DNA of 64,000 nt from positions 273,840 through 337,839 of the forward strand of contig JABDBA010000001.1 of NCBI GenBank assembly GCA_013288885.1, read 5' to 3'. Both the position numbers and the translations under genes were made by a program. This document shows, in pieces, positions 51,201 to 59,563 of this stretch (position 1 is its first letter; every line of letters starts with the position of its first letter). The notes under the pieces were generated by a model. The model was not told the origin of the DNA. It saw only the letters and a program-made list of their open reading frames with translations, and searched no databases. The stretch comes from Gammaproteobacteria bacterium (GTDB lineage: Bacteria > Pseudomonadota > Gammaproteobacteria > JABDBA01).

Positions 51201-52322
51201 ATGAATATGAGAAAACAAGAAATCTATGCATTAACTGGTTTGCGTGGTGTTGCTGCTACCATGGTTATGTTTTATCACTTTGGTGCCAGTAGTTTACTGC
51301 CACCTGGTATTGGCGCGAATATTCTTCACCATGGGTATTTAATGGTGGATTTATTTTTAATATTGTCGGGTTTTATTATTGCGATGACTTATGGACAGCG
51401 CTTTGCACAAACGATTGATTGGAAAGAGTATGGAAATTTTTTAGTGCGTCGAATTGCTCGTATGTATCCATTATATGCGCTTATGATACTGACGGCAGGT
51501 GCATTGGTTGCTACAGGGTGGATGGATCATTGGCCAGGCCCGGCAATTTCAATTTCTACATTGATTGATCTTACCATGCTACAAAGTGTAATCCATGTTC
51601 CAAGTTTAGATACGCCAGCATGGTCAGTCAGTGCTGAGTGGGTAGCAAATTTGTTCTTCCCTTTTTTTGCTTTCTTGTGTTTACGCCGTTCCTGGTTTTT
51701 GGTGGGACTCATCACAATTATTTCTTTTGTCACATTGCCGGTGTTGGTACATTTACCCGCATTGATTGATGAGCCGAAGCGAGCTGGGCTGTTAGATATC
51801 TGGAATTATGGTACTGTATATCCTGTTGTACGTTGTGTAGCTGATTTTGTGTTAGGCATTGTTGTATTTCGAGTTTCACAAGTTTCATGGGTTAAACAAT
51901 GGATATCATCTAATTGGATTGCTCCTGTATTAGTAGTGCTCATATTGGTTTTTATGAGCATTCAACAGGCGGATCTTTGGATCGTTTCCCTATTTCCATT
52001 GTTAGTATTAGTACTAATTCCAAACACGAACTTGATTTCACGTTTTGTGGGGAGTAAGCCAATCTATCGATTAGGTGAAATTTCCTACGCAATTTATTTG
52101 ATTCATAATCAAATGAATTATTTTATTCTTGCGGGTGCACAGAAATTAGTATCAATTACGGGTATTAACGACAATACCGCACATGCAATAGCTATGTTAA
52201 TATTTGCCACGTTTGTTATTTTATTAGCGGATTTTGCCTATCGCTTAATTGAAAAACCAGCGCGTAATTATATTAATAGCTTTGTTTCGAAAAAACCGTT
52301 GCCAATATATCAAGCCACTTAA
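51201..52322 (+). CDS. Membrane acyltransferase, acyltransferase-3 (OafA) family
   Basis: 373 residues with about ten membrane segments. The N-terminus YALTGLRGVAATMVMFYHF contains the conserved Arg-Gly and the catalytic-type His of the family; DLFLILSGFIIAM follows. Such enzymes O-acylate sugars, lipids or antibiotics at the inner membrane. GGAG lies 9 nt before the ATG. Here it may acylate the cyclitol product or its lipid. Confidence 0.88.
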   Translation: MNMRKQEIYALTGLRGVAATMVMFYHFGASSLLPPGIGANILHHGYLMVDLFLILSGFIIAMTYGQRFAQTIDWKEYGNFLVRRIARMYPLYALMILTAGALVATGWMDHWPGPAISISTLIDLTMLQSVIHVPSLDTPAWSVSAEWVANLFFPFFAFLCLRRSWFLVGLITIISFVTLPVLVHLPALIDEPKRAGLLDIWNYGTVYPVVRCVADFVLGIVVFRVSQVSWVKQWISSNWIAPVLVVLILVFMSIQQADLWIVSLFPLLVLVLIPNTNLISRFVGSKPIYRLGEISYAIYLIHNQMNYFILAGAQKLVSITGINDNTAHAIAMLIFATFVILLADFAYRLIEKPARNYINSFVSKKPLPIYQAT

Positions 52323-52357
52323 TAATTTATTAACACTTAACCTAGAGAGGAAATATT

Positions 52358-53713
52358 ATGAAAGAATTAGAAGCAGTTATACAAGCAGCCATTGCAAAAG
52401 GAAGTATTGTAGGAACAAATGTTGTTGTTGCTTACAAGGGTAAAATTGTTTTCGAACAACAAGCCGGATGGGCAGATCGCGAAGAAAAACAGCCGGTTAA
52501 AGAAGATACTTTATTTCGTTTAGCGAGTATGACCAAGCCTATCGTGAGCGCTGCTGCCATGGCTTTAGTAGAAAAAGGATTGTTGAAATTAGATGCACCA
52601 ATTACACATTGGTTACCATCATTTAAACCTAAATTGTCTAATGGAAAAGACGCATATATTACTGTGGGTCATCTACTTACGCATACGGCGGGTTTTACTT
52701 ATGGCTTTTTATTTGCAGATAACGAACCCTATCGTTCTGCCGGAGTTTCCGATGGTATGGATGAAAGTGTATTGTCGTTAGATGAAAATTTAGAACGTTT
52801 AGCAAAAGTACCATTGACATTTGATCCGGGTACTTCTTGGTGTTATTCATTAGCAACAGATGTTTTAGGCGCAGTTCTCGAAAAGGCATGTGGTAAACAA
52901 TTACCCGCTATTGTGGAAGAATATATTACTAAACCTTTGGGTATGAAGGATACAAGTTTTAATGTGAAATCGGTTGAACGTTTGGCAAAAGCATATGCCG
53001 ATGGTGATAAATCTGGTGGGTCAGCACGCCTTATGCAAGCGAAAGATAAAGTTTTGTTAGAGGGTTGTGGCCCTATTCATTATGCTCCAGGTCGTATTAC
53101 TAACGCAAAAGCTTATCCATCAGGTGGATCAGGTATGGCAGGTACAGCAAGAGATTATATGACATTTTTAGAAACGATTCGGCGCGGAGGTAAACCTATT
53201 TTACAAGCCGATTCTATTAAGTTAATGACTCAAGATAAAGTGGATGGTTTCGATGTTCCCGCTGCAGGCCCTGGTTATGGTTTTGGCATGGGTTTTGCAG
53301 TGGTGCGGGATTCAGAAAAAGCAGGCACACCGCGACATGCAGGTAGCTATGAATGGGGTGGTGTGTATGGTACGAAGATGTTTGTTGATCCCGCCAATGA
53401 ATTATCTGTAGTTATACTCACCAACACCGCCTTGCACGGTTTAGTCGGCGCGTTTCCTGCGGATGTAACGCGTGCCGTTTATAATGACCTGGGTTTAAAA
53501 AAAAAGATAACAGCGGCAACCGCTAAGTCTACTGAGAAAGAAAAAAACGACACTGATAAAATTAAAGAAAAAGAATTTTCTAAACAGGATGTAAATGCAG
53601 TAGTAAGGCTAAGTCCTGTTTTCGAGGATCCTTCATCTTCGATAATTAAACTGAATGTTTCAACCGGGCAATCGGTGGGTAGTAACGTACTTAATCGGAA
53701 TACTATGATTTAA
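52358..53713 (+). CDS. Serine hydrolase, class C beta-lactamase/esterase family
   Basis: 451 residues. The SxxK nucleophile motif is SMTK (FRLASMTKPIVS, about residue 55-61) and the second motif is YSL (WCYSLATDV), as in EstB-type esterases rather than true beta-lactamases. There is no signal peptide, so it is cytosolic. The last ~70 residues are a Lys/Glu-rich then Ser-rich tail beyond the normal fold. GAGAGGAAAT precedes the ATG. It may hydrolyse or transfer an acyl ester made by the neighbouring acyltransferase. Confidence 0.85.
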   Translation: MKELEAVIQAAIAKGSIVGTNVVVAYKGKIVFEQQAGWADREEKQPVKEDTLFRLASMTKPIVSAAAMALVEKGLLKLDAPITHWLPSFKPKLSNGKDAYITVGHLLTHTAGFTYGFLFADNEPYRSAGVSDGMDESVLSLDENLERLAKVPLTFDPGTSWCYSLATDVLGAVLEKACGKQLPAIVEEYITKPLGMKDTSFNVKSVERLAKAYADGDKSGGSARLMQAKDKVLLEGCGPIHYAPGRITNAKAYPSGGSGMAGTARDYMTFLETIRRGGKPILQADSIKLMTQDKVDGFDVPAAGPGYGFGMGFAVVRDSEKAGTPRHAGSYEWGGVYGTKMFVDPANELSVVILTNTALHGLVGAFPADVTRAVYNDLGLKKKITAATAKSTEKEKNDTDKIKEKEFSKQDVNAVVRLSPVFEDPSSSIIKLNVSTGQSVGSNVLNRNTMI

Positions 53714-53743
53714 CGAAAAATACTTTATTAAGGAGCAACTTAA

Positions 53744-54544
53744 ATGAGAGATTTGCAAACAATTTTAATGTCTGGCGCTATTAAAACTATTGGAAAACTG
53801 AGCACAGGAATTGCTAATAGTTTTGAACATGGTTTTACTTCAGGTCAACAAATGGAATACATCTATGACAATAAAGCACATGGTCGATTCATAATTGGTA
53901 AATTGATTGATAGGGTTTTTTTAAATAATGTGGGTTGGAGAGGTGTAAGAAATAGAAAAGATAATCTAAAAAAACTGATTACAACAATTATTACTAACAA
54001 TAGGGGAAAAGGTGTAGTAACCACTATTCATGATTTGGCAAGTGGCTCAGGAAGATATCTATTCGAGGCGCTCTCTGAGGTTGGAGAAGATAAAGTTTTA
54101 ATAAAATGCCAAGATATTAATGATGCTAGCATTAAATACGGTCAACAAAAAGCAAAAACATTTGGGTTTAAAAACATACAGTTTGTAAAAGGTAATGCGT
54201 TTGATCAAGTAATAAACCCCGAAGTTTCTTCACGACCAAATGTAATCGTTGCTGCTGGTTTTTATGATTGGATTACTGATGACGAACTCATTAAAAAATC
54301 AATAGCCAAAGCGTATGCTATGCTTGAAAAAGGAGGGGTGTTTATTTTCACTAATCTAGCTGGACATAAACAACTCGATTTAGTAGCCAATGCTTTTGTT
54401 GATTTTAATCAGCAACCTCTGATCATGAAACTTAGAGATCCAGTGCTCATCAATAAATGGGCGCAGAACGTTGGGTTCAAAATTTTAGATGTTATTGTTG
54501 ATCAGTGGGGATTTTATTCCATTACGTTAGGTAGTAAGGAGTAA
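53744..54544 (+). CDS. SAM-dependent methyltransferase, YnbC-C-terminal type
   Basis: 266 residues, class I methyltransferase with SAM motif I HDLASGSGRYLFEAL and motif IV-like VIVAAGFYDWI. It resembles the Methyltransf_20 domain that is fused to an alpha/beta hydrolase in E. coli YnbC-like proteins. Here hydrolase and methyltransferase are separate genes with plsY between them. AAGGAG precedes the ATG. The presence of YnbA-, YnbB- and YnbC-like functions side by side suggests lipid modification. Substrate unknown. Confidence 0.75.
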   Translation: MRDLQTILMSGAIKTIGKLSTGIANSFEHGFTSGQQMEYIYDNKAHGRFIIGKLIDRVFLNNVGWRGVRNRKDNLKKLITTIITNNRGKGVVTTIHDLASGSGRYLFEALSEVGEDKVLIKCQDINDASIKYGQQKAKTFGFKNIQFVKGNAFDQVINPEVSSRPNVIVAAGFYDWITDDELIKKSIAKAYAMLEKGGVFIFTNLAGHKQLDLVANAFVDFNQQPLIMKLRDPVLINKWAQNVGFKILDVIVDQWGFYSITLGSKE

Positions 54545-54546
54545 TT

Positions 54547-55167
54547 ATGTATTTATTAACCACCTGTATTTTATTCAGCTATTTATGCGGTTCTATTTCG
54601 TGCTCTACTTTGATTTGTAGCTTAACTGGGTTGCCTGATCCTCGCACTCATGGTTCAAATAACCCAGGGGCTGCCAATTGTTTGCGCATTGGTGGCATAA
54701 AAATTGCTGCAATTGTATTAGTAGGTGACATATTAAAAGGATTATTACCTGTTTTAATTGCTAAAATGCTTAATTTCGATAGTGCGGAATTAGGTATTAT
54801 TGGCATAGCGGCTTTTTTAGGCCATCTTTATCCCCTGTTCTTGCAATTTCGAGGTGGGAAAGGTGTTGCTACTTTTCTAGGGGTGCTATTCGCTCTAAAT
54901 TATCCTATCGGGATATTTTTTGTGATAATTTGGTTGCTTCTAATAAAATTTACAAAGATTTCTTCAGTAGCTTCTCTAAGCGCTAGCATGTTTTGCGTTA
55001 TATACGTTATTAGTACCGCAAATATTAATCTTTTACCAATTATCATAATGGCTATTTTTATCTTATGGAAGCATCGTACTAATTTAGCCCGACTTATAGC
55101 AGATAAAGAGCATAAGGTTACAATATGGCAATCAAAAATTATAAGGAGTGGCTATGGAAATAATTGA
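54547..55167 (+). CDS. plsY: Glycerol-3-phosphate acyltransferase PlsY-like
   Basis: 206 residues, five membrane segments. PlsY motifs: SISCSTLICSLTGLPDPRTHGSNNPGAANCLR (residues 13-44, motif 1), GHLYPLFLQFRGGKGVAT (motif 2). PlsY moves an acyl group from acyl phosphate to glycerol 3-phosphate, giving lysophosphatidate. Most bacteria have one housekeeping copy elsewhere; a copy in this operon implies a dedicated phospholipid or an unusual acceptor. It begins 2 nt after the methyltransferase gene and its end overlaps the hydrolase gene. Confidence 0.9.
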   Translation: MYLLTTCILFSYLCGSISCSTLICSLTGLPDPRTHGSNNPGAANCLRIGGIKIAAIVLVGDILKGLLPVLIAKMLNFDSAELGIIGIAAFLGHLYPLFLQFRGGKGVATFLGVLFALNYPIGIFFVIIWLLLIKFTKISSVASLSASMFCVIYVISTANINLLPIIIMAIFILWKHRTNLARLIADKEHKVTIWQSKIIRSGYGNN

Positions 55168-55987
55168 TAATTATATTGAGATTAATCAAGTAAAAACCAG
55201 GTATATTACCATGGGGAAAGGAGGTTATGATATTGTATTGCTACATAGTTTGACAGCATCATTGGAATATTGGCAATTCAATTTAGCAAGTTTGTCCAAT
55301 TTTGGTAAAGTATATGCTCTTGATTTAGTAGGTTTTGGAAAAACGGATAAGCCAAAAGAAAATTATTCCATAGACTATTATGCTAGTTTTGTATTGGATT
55401 TTATTAAAAAGCTGAATTTATCTAACATCATATTGGTTGGCCATTGTTTAGGTGGTGGAATTGCTCTACAGTCAGCGTTCATAGAAAATGAAAAAATTAA
55501 GAAATTAATTCTAATTGGTAGTCCTTGTTTTAGTAAAAAAATAAATCTGTATTTGAGGTTATTGACGATACCATTTTTAGGCGAAATTTTATCGATCCCC
55601 CTCGGTAAGATTTTTTCAGATCGAATTCTAAATATGAACATTTTTCATAAAAATAGTTTACCTGCTGATTTTTACCAATTAAATCATGAGAACATAATGA
55701 TGTCTGATAGCCAGAGAGTTATTTTGTCGACTATTAGAGAGAGCATGAATTTTTCTGGGGTGAAACCCAGTTTATTAAATAGACTTAACGCGATCGTGGA
55801 ATTAAGTATTCCTATGTTGATAATTTGGGGGCAGGAAGACAAAATAGTACCAGTATTACAAGCTAAAGTAGCAAAAGAAAAATATCCAACTGCAGAACTA
55901 CACATTTTGAAAAATTGCGGGCATATGCCTCATGTTGAATATCCAGACAAGGTGAATGAATTAGTTGCAAATTTTATAAATAACTAG
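55154..55987 (+). CDS. Alpha/beta hydrolase, lipid-operon member
   Basis: 277 residues from ATG 55154, with AAGGAG 5 nt upstream; an in-frame GTG at 55148 is within the ribosome site and rejected. The fold is complete: nucleophile GHCLGGG (a Cys in the elbow flank: H-C-L, so the nucleophile is Cys instead of the usual Ser), acid WGQEDKIV, and His in KNCGHMPHVEYP. In most family members GHSxGG is found, so the Cys is notable. Relatives include the hydrolase half of YnbC. It may act on a thioester or ester in the lipid route. Confidence 0.82.
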   Translation: MEIIDNYIEINQVKTRYITMGKGGYDIVLLHSLTASLEYWQFNLASLSNFGKVYALDLVGFGKTDKPKENYSIDYYASFVLDFIKKLNLSNIILVGHCLGGGIALQSAFIENEKIKKLILIGSPCFSKKINLYLRLLTIPFLGEILSIPLGKIFSDRILNMNIFHKNSLPADFYQLNHENIMMSDSQRVILSTIRESMNFSGVKPSLLNRLNAIVELSIPMLIIWGQEDKIVPVLQAKVAKEKYPTAELHILKNCGHMPHVEYPDKVNELVANFINN

Positions 55988-56016
55988 TAACAGTGATAAA
56001 TGAGAGAGGGAAGTGT

Positions 56017-56628
56017 ATGGATATTGGTCTTTATCAACTAAAATATACGGCAAGATCTGTCATTAAAAAAGTCATTCCATTTGCTCGCGATATCGATCCA
56101 AATTTGATTAGCTATGCAATGTTACCTCTAGGGGGGATTATTGCAGGGTGCTATTTTTTTGCTCTGAACAAAGACATGCCTAAGTTCTATTTATTAGCAA
56201 TACTATTAACACTGTTTAGAATGTTTTTAGGAACGCTAGATGGTTTTGTTGCAGAGTACTATAAAAAAAATACTCCTAAGGGCGAGATTGTTAATCGATT
56301 AGTGCCAGAAATATGTGATATTTTATATCTTCTTGCTGTATCTTTAGCAGACCCAAAGTGGTTGTATCTTGGAGTCATAGCGCTTTGTATCGCATGGATG
56401 ACGAGTTTTTCTGGGTTAATTGGCCTACTAATTAACAAGCCAATACAAAGTATTGGGCCAGTAGGGCAAACTGACCGCCTAGTAGTTTTAATGATATTTT
56501 CTATGGCAGCTTATTTTTCGCAGTCATACGGTTTAGGGATTGATTTCATTAAAATATTTATTTTGTGGTGTATTTTTGGCGGTATAACAACCATCATTTT
56601 TCGCTTAAAAAGAACTTTTGCTTGCTAG
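56017..56628 (+). CDS. CDP-alcohol phosphotransferase family protein (YnbA-like)
   Basis: 203 residues from ATG 56017 (a GTG at 55993 is less likely), about six membrane segments. The motif region reads GTLDGFVAEYY, then PKGEIVNRLVPEICD. Against the canonical D-x2-DG-x2-AR-x8-G-x3-D-x3-D it keeps DG, A and G, but the first Asp is Gly, Arg is Glu, and the last two Asp are Asn and Pro, with EICD just after. It is thus a diverged member, as YnbA-type proteins appear to be. The family joins CDP-diacylglycerol to an alcohol such as inositol or glycerol phosphate. The cyclitol made by this operon is the obvious candidate alcohol. Confidence 0.72.
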   Translation: MDIGLYQLKYTARSVIKKVIPFARDIDPNLISYAMLPLGGIIAGCYFFALNKDMPKFYLLAILLTLFRMFLGTLDGFVAEYYKKNTPKGEIVNRLVPEICDILYLLAVSLADPKWLYLGVIALCIAWMTSFSGLIGLLINKPIQSIGPVGQTDRLVVLMIFSMAAYFSQSYGLGIDFIKIFILWCIFGGITTIIFRLKRTFAC

Positions 56629-56638
56629 GTCGATTCAT

Positions 56639-58633
56639 ATGATATTCCCGCATAAAAAGTGTTTATTCCCAGCATTAAATGGTATTTCTTTTCTTAACTA
56701 TGCTGCTACTTCTCCTTTATTAAAACAAAGCGCAGATAAAATGAATGCTGTAGTAAACCAAGGGTGTGAACCACTATCAATGCATTTTAACACATGGTTA
56801 TCTCTGATTGAGTCTGCCAGAAAAAATGTGGCAGAAACTATCGGCGCAAATTCAGATGAGATTGCTTTTACTACAAGCACGTCTACAGCCCTTTCATTAA
56901 TTGCTAATGCCATAAAATGGCAAAATGGCGACATTATCGTTTTTCCAGCTGATGAATTCCCCTCCAATCGGTTTGTTTGGGAAAACTTGAAAAGTAAAGG
57001 CGTTGAATCCCATCCGATTATTCCAGAGCCTGGCGTTGAATTTTATGAGCAGCTATTAACCGCTGATTTATCTCGAGTAAGGTTAGTATCTTTTTCTTCT
57101 ATTAGTTACTTAGATGGAAGAGAAAATGATGTAAAAAAAATAGTTGCCTTATGTCATAAAAAAAATATTTTAGTTGCAGTTGACGCCATTCAATCTGTTG
57201 GAGCAATGCCAGTTAATGTACATGCATGGGGATGCGATTTTTTGGCCTGTGGTGGGCAAAAATGGTTGCTCGGTCCGGTAGGAACAGGATTTTTATACAT
57301 TAAATCTGCGTTGCTGAATCACCTTTATGTGACCTTGGTTGGCTGGGCATCACATAAGAATGCAGGTAATCACGAAGATCCTTTCCTCGAATTTGTAGAT
57401 GGTGCTCGTCGCTTTGAACCAGGGCTTTTAGATGTCGCAGCAATAGCAGGGCTTTCTCAAAGCATAGAAATATTAAAATCTTTTGGATGGGAAAATATTT
57501 TTGATGCAATTTCAAATAATAAACAAAATCTAGTTCGTAATTTAGCAAATCTTGGATTTGACCCAATAACAAATGGATTGCCTCATGCGAAATCGGGTAT
57601 TGTGACAATATCATTTTCTGATGACAATAAGTTTAAAAAAATAGTTGAGGAATGTGCAAAACAAAAAATTATACTGACGCAGCGTAATCGGCAACTAAGA
57701 ATATCAGCTCATGCATTTACTCAAAAAAATGAGCTTGATTCAATTGTTGACCTCTTATACCGTTATAGAAAAAACAATAACCCCAGCATAAAAAAAGATT
57801 TGATGACATGTTACCCTATTAAAAATAAAAAGAGTAATGATGATCTAAAATGGCAGCGTGCTTTAATCACAGGTGCCAGCAGTGGTTTGGGTGAGGCCAT
57901 TGCGGGAATACTTGCGCAGAGAGGATGTAACTTATTATTGGTGGGTAGAAATAATTCCAAACTCGCTGTGCTTGCAAACAGGCTTCAGCAGAGTTACCAG
58001 ATAATTGTTGAAGTTGCAATCATAGATCTTGCTAACACCTTGGAAATTGAAAAATGGATTGCTGAAAAACAACATAATTTATCTAATATTGACGTTATCA
58101 TTAATAATGCTGCGATGGCCGAGGCCGGTGTGTTTGTGGAATCCGATGTCAAACAAACAAGAGGCCTTTTTGAGGCAAACTATTTTATGCCCATACTCAT
58201 TACCAGGGAGCTACTACCCTTTATGATAGCTAGAAAAAATGGGGCTATTCTTAATATTGTAACTACTGGTGCGCGTTGTGCTTTACCACTTTTTTCTTCT
58301 TATGCGGCTGCAAAAGGTGCACTTTGGGCTTGGAGCGAATCCTTGGGGCGTGAATTACATGGAACAGGAATTAATGTTACTACATTTTTACCACCACCGA
58401 TGGAAACAGCAATGCAACATCGTCTAGGCAGAAAAGCACTTGCCTATTATAAAATAGAAAGTTTGAAAAAAAAGAATACATCACCCATCTTAGTGGCTGA
58501 ACGTGCAATTACTGCTTTAGCAAATAAGCAGCCGTATTATATCCCCTTCTTAAAGAAACTTGAAATAGCTCTTAACGTAATATTCCCTAAGGTGCTTGAT
58601 CGGAAGATATCACACCGATGGCGGGGCATCTAA
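56639..58633 (+). CDS. Class V aminotransferase-SDR fusion protein
   Basis: 664 residues from ATG 56639. Residues 1-385 are a fold-type I, class V (cysteine desulfurase/isopenicillin epimerase-like) PLP enzyme: NYAATSPL, TTSTSTALSLIANAI, VDAIQSVGAMPV and the PLP lysine in GGQKWLLGP. Residues ~405-664 are an SDR: LITGASSGLGEAIA, NNAAMAEAG, and SSYAAAKGA with Tyr and Lys. One chain could oxidise/reduce and transaminate the same compound, for instance turning a keto-cyclitol or keto-lipid into an amine. Fusion of these two families is uncommon. It lies between the CDP-alcohol enzyme and CdsA genes. Confidence 0.85.
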   Translation: MIFPHKKCLFPALNGISFLNYAATSPLLKQSADKMNAVVNQGCEPLSMHFNTWLSLIESARKNVAETIGANSDEIAFTTSTSTALSLIANAIKWQNGDIIVFPADEFPSNRFVWENLKSKGVESHPIIPEPGVEFYEQLLTADLSRVRLVSFSSISYLDGRENDVKKIVALCHKKNILVAVDAIQSVGAMPVNVHAWGCDFLACGGQKWLLGPVGTGFLYIKSALLNHLYVTLVGWASHKNAGNHEDPFLEFVDGARRFEPGLLDVAAIAGLSQSIEILKSFGWENIFDAISNNKQNLVRNLANLGFDPITNGLPHAKSGIVTISFSDDNKFKKIVEECAKQKIILTQRNRQLRISAHAFTQKNELDSIVDLLYRYRKNNNPSIKKDLMTCYPIKNKKSNDDLKWQRALITGASSGLGEAIAGILAQRGCNLLLVGRNNSKLAVLANRLQQSYQIIVEVAIIDLANTLEIEKWIAEKQHNLSNIDVIINNAAMAEAGVFVESDVKQTRGLFEANYFMPILITRELLPFMIARKNGAILNIVTTGARCALPLFSSYAAAKGALWAWSESLGRELHGTGINVTTFLPPPMETAMQHRLGRKALAYYKIESLKKKNTSPILVAERAITALANKQPYYIPFLKKLEIALNVIFPKVLDRKISHRWRGI

Positions 58634-58645
58634 GGATTTTTTAAT

Positions 58646-59560
58646 ATGATTACAAATAACATTATTTTATTTAACAATACAATTGTAGTCGGGGCTTTAT
58701 TTCTAATTGGATTGATATTAGTTCTATTTGCCAAAGGTCGAAATAAAAAAGAAAACCATTCGCGTGGATTAGGAGAGCTATGGTTACGTTTTATTTGTTT
58801 TTTATTTATTGTCCCTATATTTTTAATTCCAGCCTATATAGGGAGCCCATTTTTCAATGTGATCATTGTTGGCATGTCTATTTTTTTTATTAAAGAATTT
58901 ATATTTTTAGCAAAAATAGAATACAATAAAATTTATTTTTCTGAATCTATTTTTTTTGTTTTTTTAATTCTATTAGCAACTATTATTAGGAACAAATTAT
59001 TTTTTTTATGCATCCCTGTTATTGTAATATCCGTAATAATGCTAACGCCTGTGTTATTGCAGCAATCACATGGCGCAATAAAAAGCATGTCCATTACAAT
59101 CATTGCTGTTCTTTATTTTGGATGGATGTTCAATTTTTCAGTATTGTTACGGAATGATTTTGGTTTTAGTGGTTTGTTTTTTATTTGTATTTTAGCTACT
59201 ATCAGTGATTTGGCAAGTTTTTGGACAGGTAAATATTTTGGTAAAAAGAAATTAGCACCAATTATTAGCCCAAATAAAACTATTGCTGGAGCTGTGGGTG
59301 GAATTATTATAACTGCTGTTTTTGGGCTAATATTAAAATATAATCTACCAATGTACTCACATCTAACATGCATGGCATTCGGAATGATAATTAGTCTTTT
59401 AGCGCAGGTAGGAGATCTGTCACTATCAGCTATAAAGCGCGATATGCAAGTAAAAGATTTTGGTGCATTGCTGCCTGGCCATGGCGGGATGTTAGATCGA
59501 TTTGATAGCTGGACCTATACCCTACCCATTATGTTTTTTTTATTAACTTTTTTTAAATAA
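58646..59560 (+). CDS. Phosphatidate cytidylyltransferase (CdsA/YnbB-like)
   Basis: 304 residues, about eight membrane segments. The C-terminal signature is complete: SAIKRDMQVKDFGALLPGHG followed by GMLDRFD, fitting the Prosite CDP-DAG synthase pattern. It makes CDP-diacylglycerol from phosphatidate and CTP, the activated lipid used by CDP-alcohol phosphotransferases. A second, operon-encoded CdsA together with PlsY and a CDP-alcohol enzyme mirrors the ynbAB arrangement of E. coli and argues for a dedicated lipid pathway. Confidence 0.92.
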   Translation: MITNNIILFNNTIVVGALFLIGLILVLFAKGRNKKENHSRGLGELWLRFICFLFIVPIFLIPAYIGSPFFNVIIVGMSIFFIKEFIFLAKIEYNKIYFSESIFFVFLILLATIIRNKLFFLCIPVIVISVIMLTPVLLQQSHGAIKSMSITIIAVLYFGWMFNFSVLLRNDFGFSGLFFICILATISDLASFWTGKYFGKKKLAPIISPNKTIAGAVGGIIITAVFGLILKYNLPMYSHLTCMAFGMIISLLAQVGDLSLSAIKRDMQVKDFGALLPGHGGMLDRFDSWTYTLPIMFFLLTFFK

Positions 59561-59563
59561 ATT

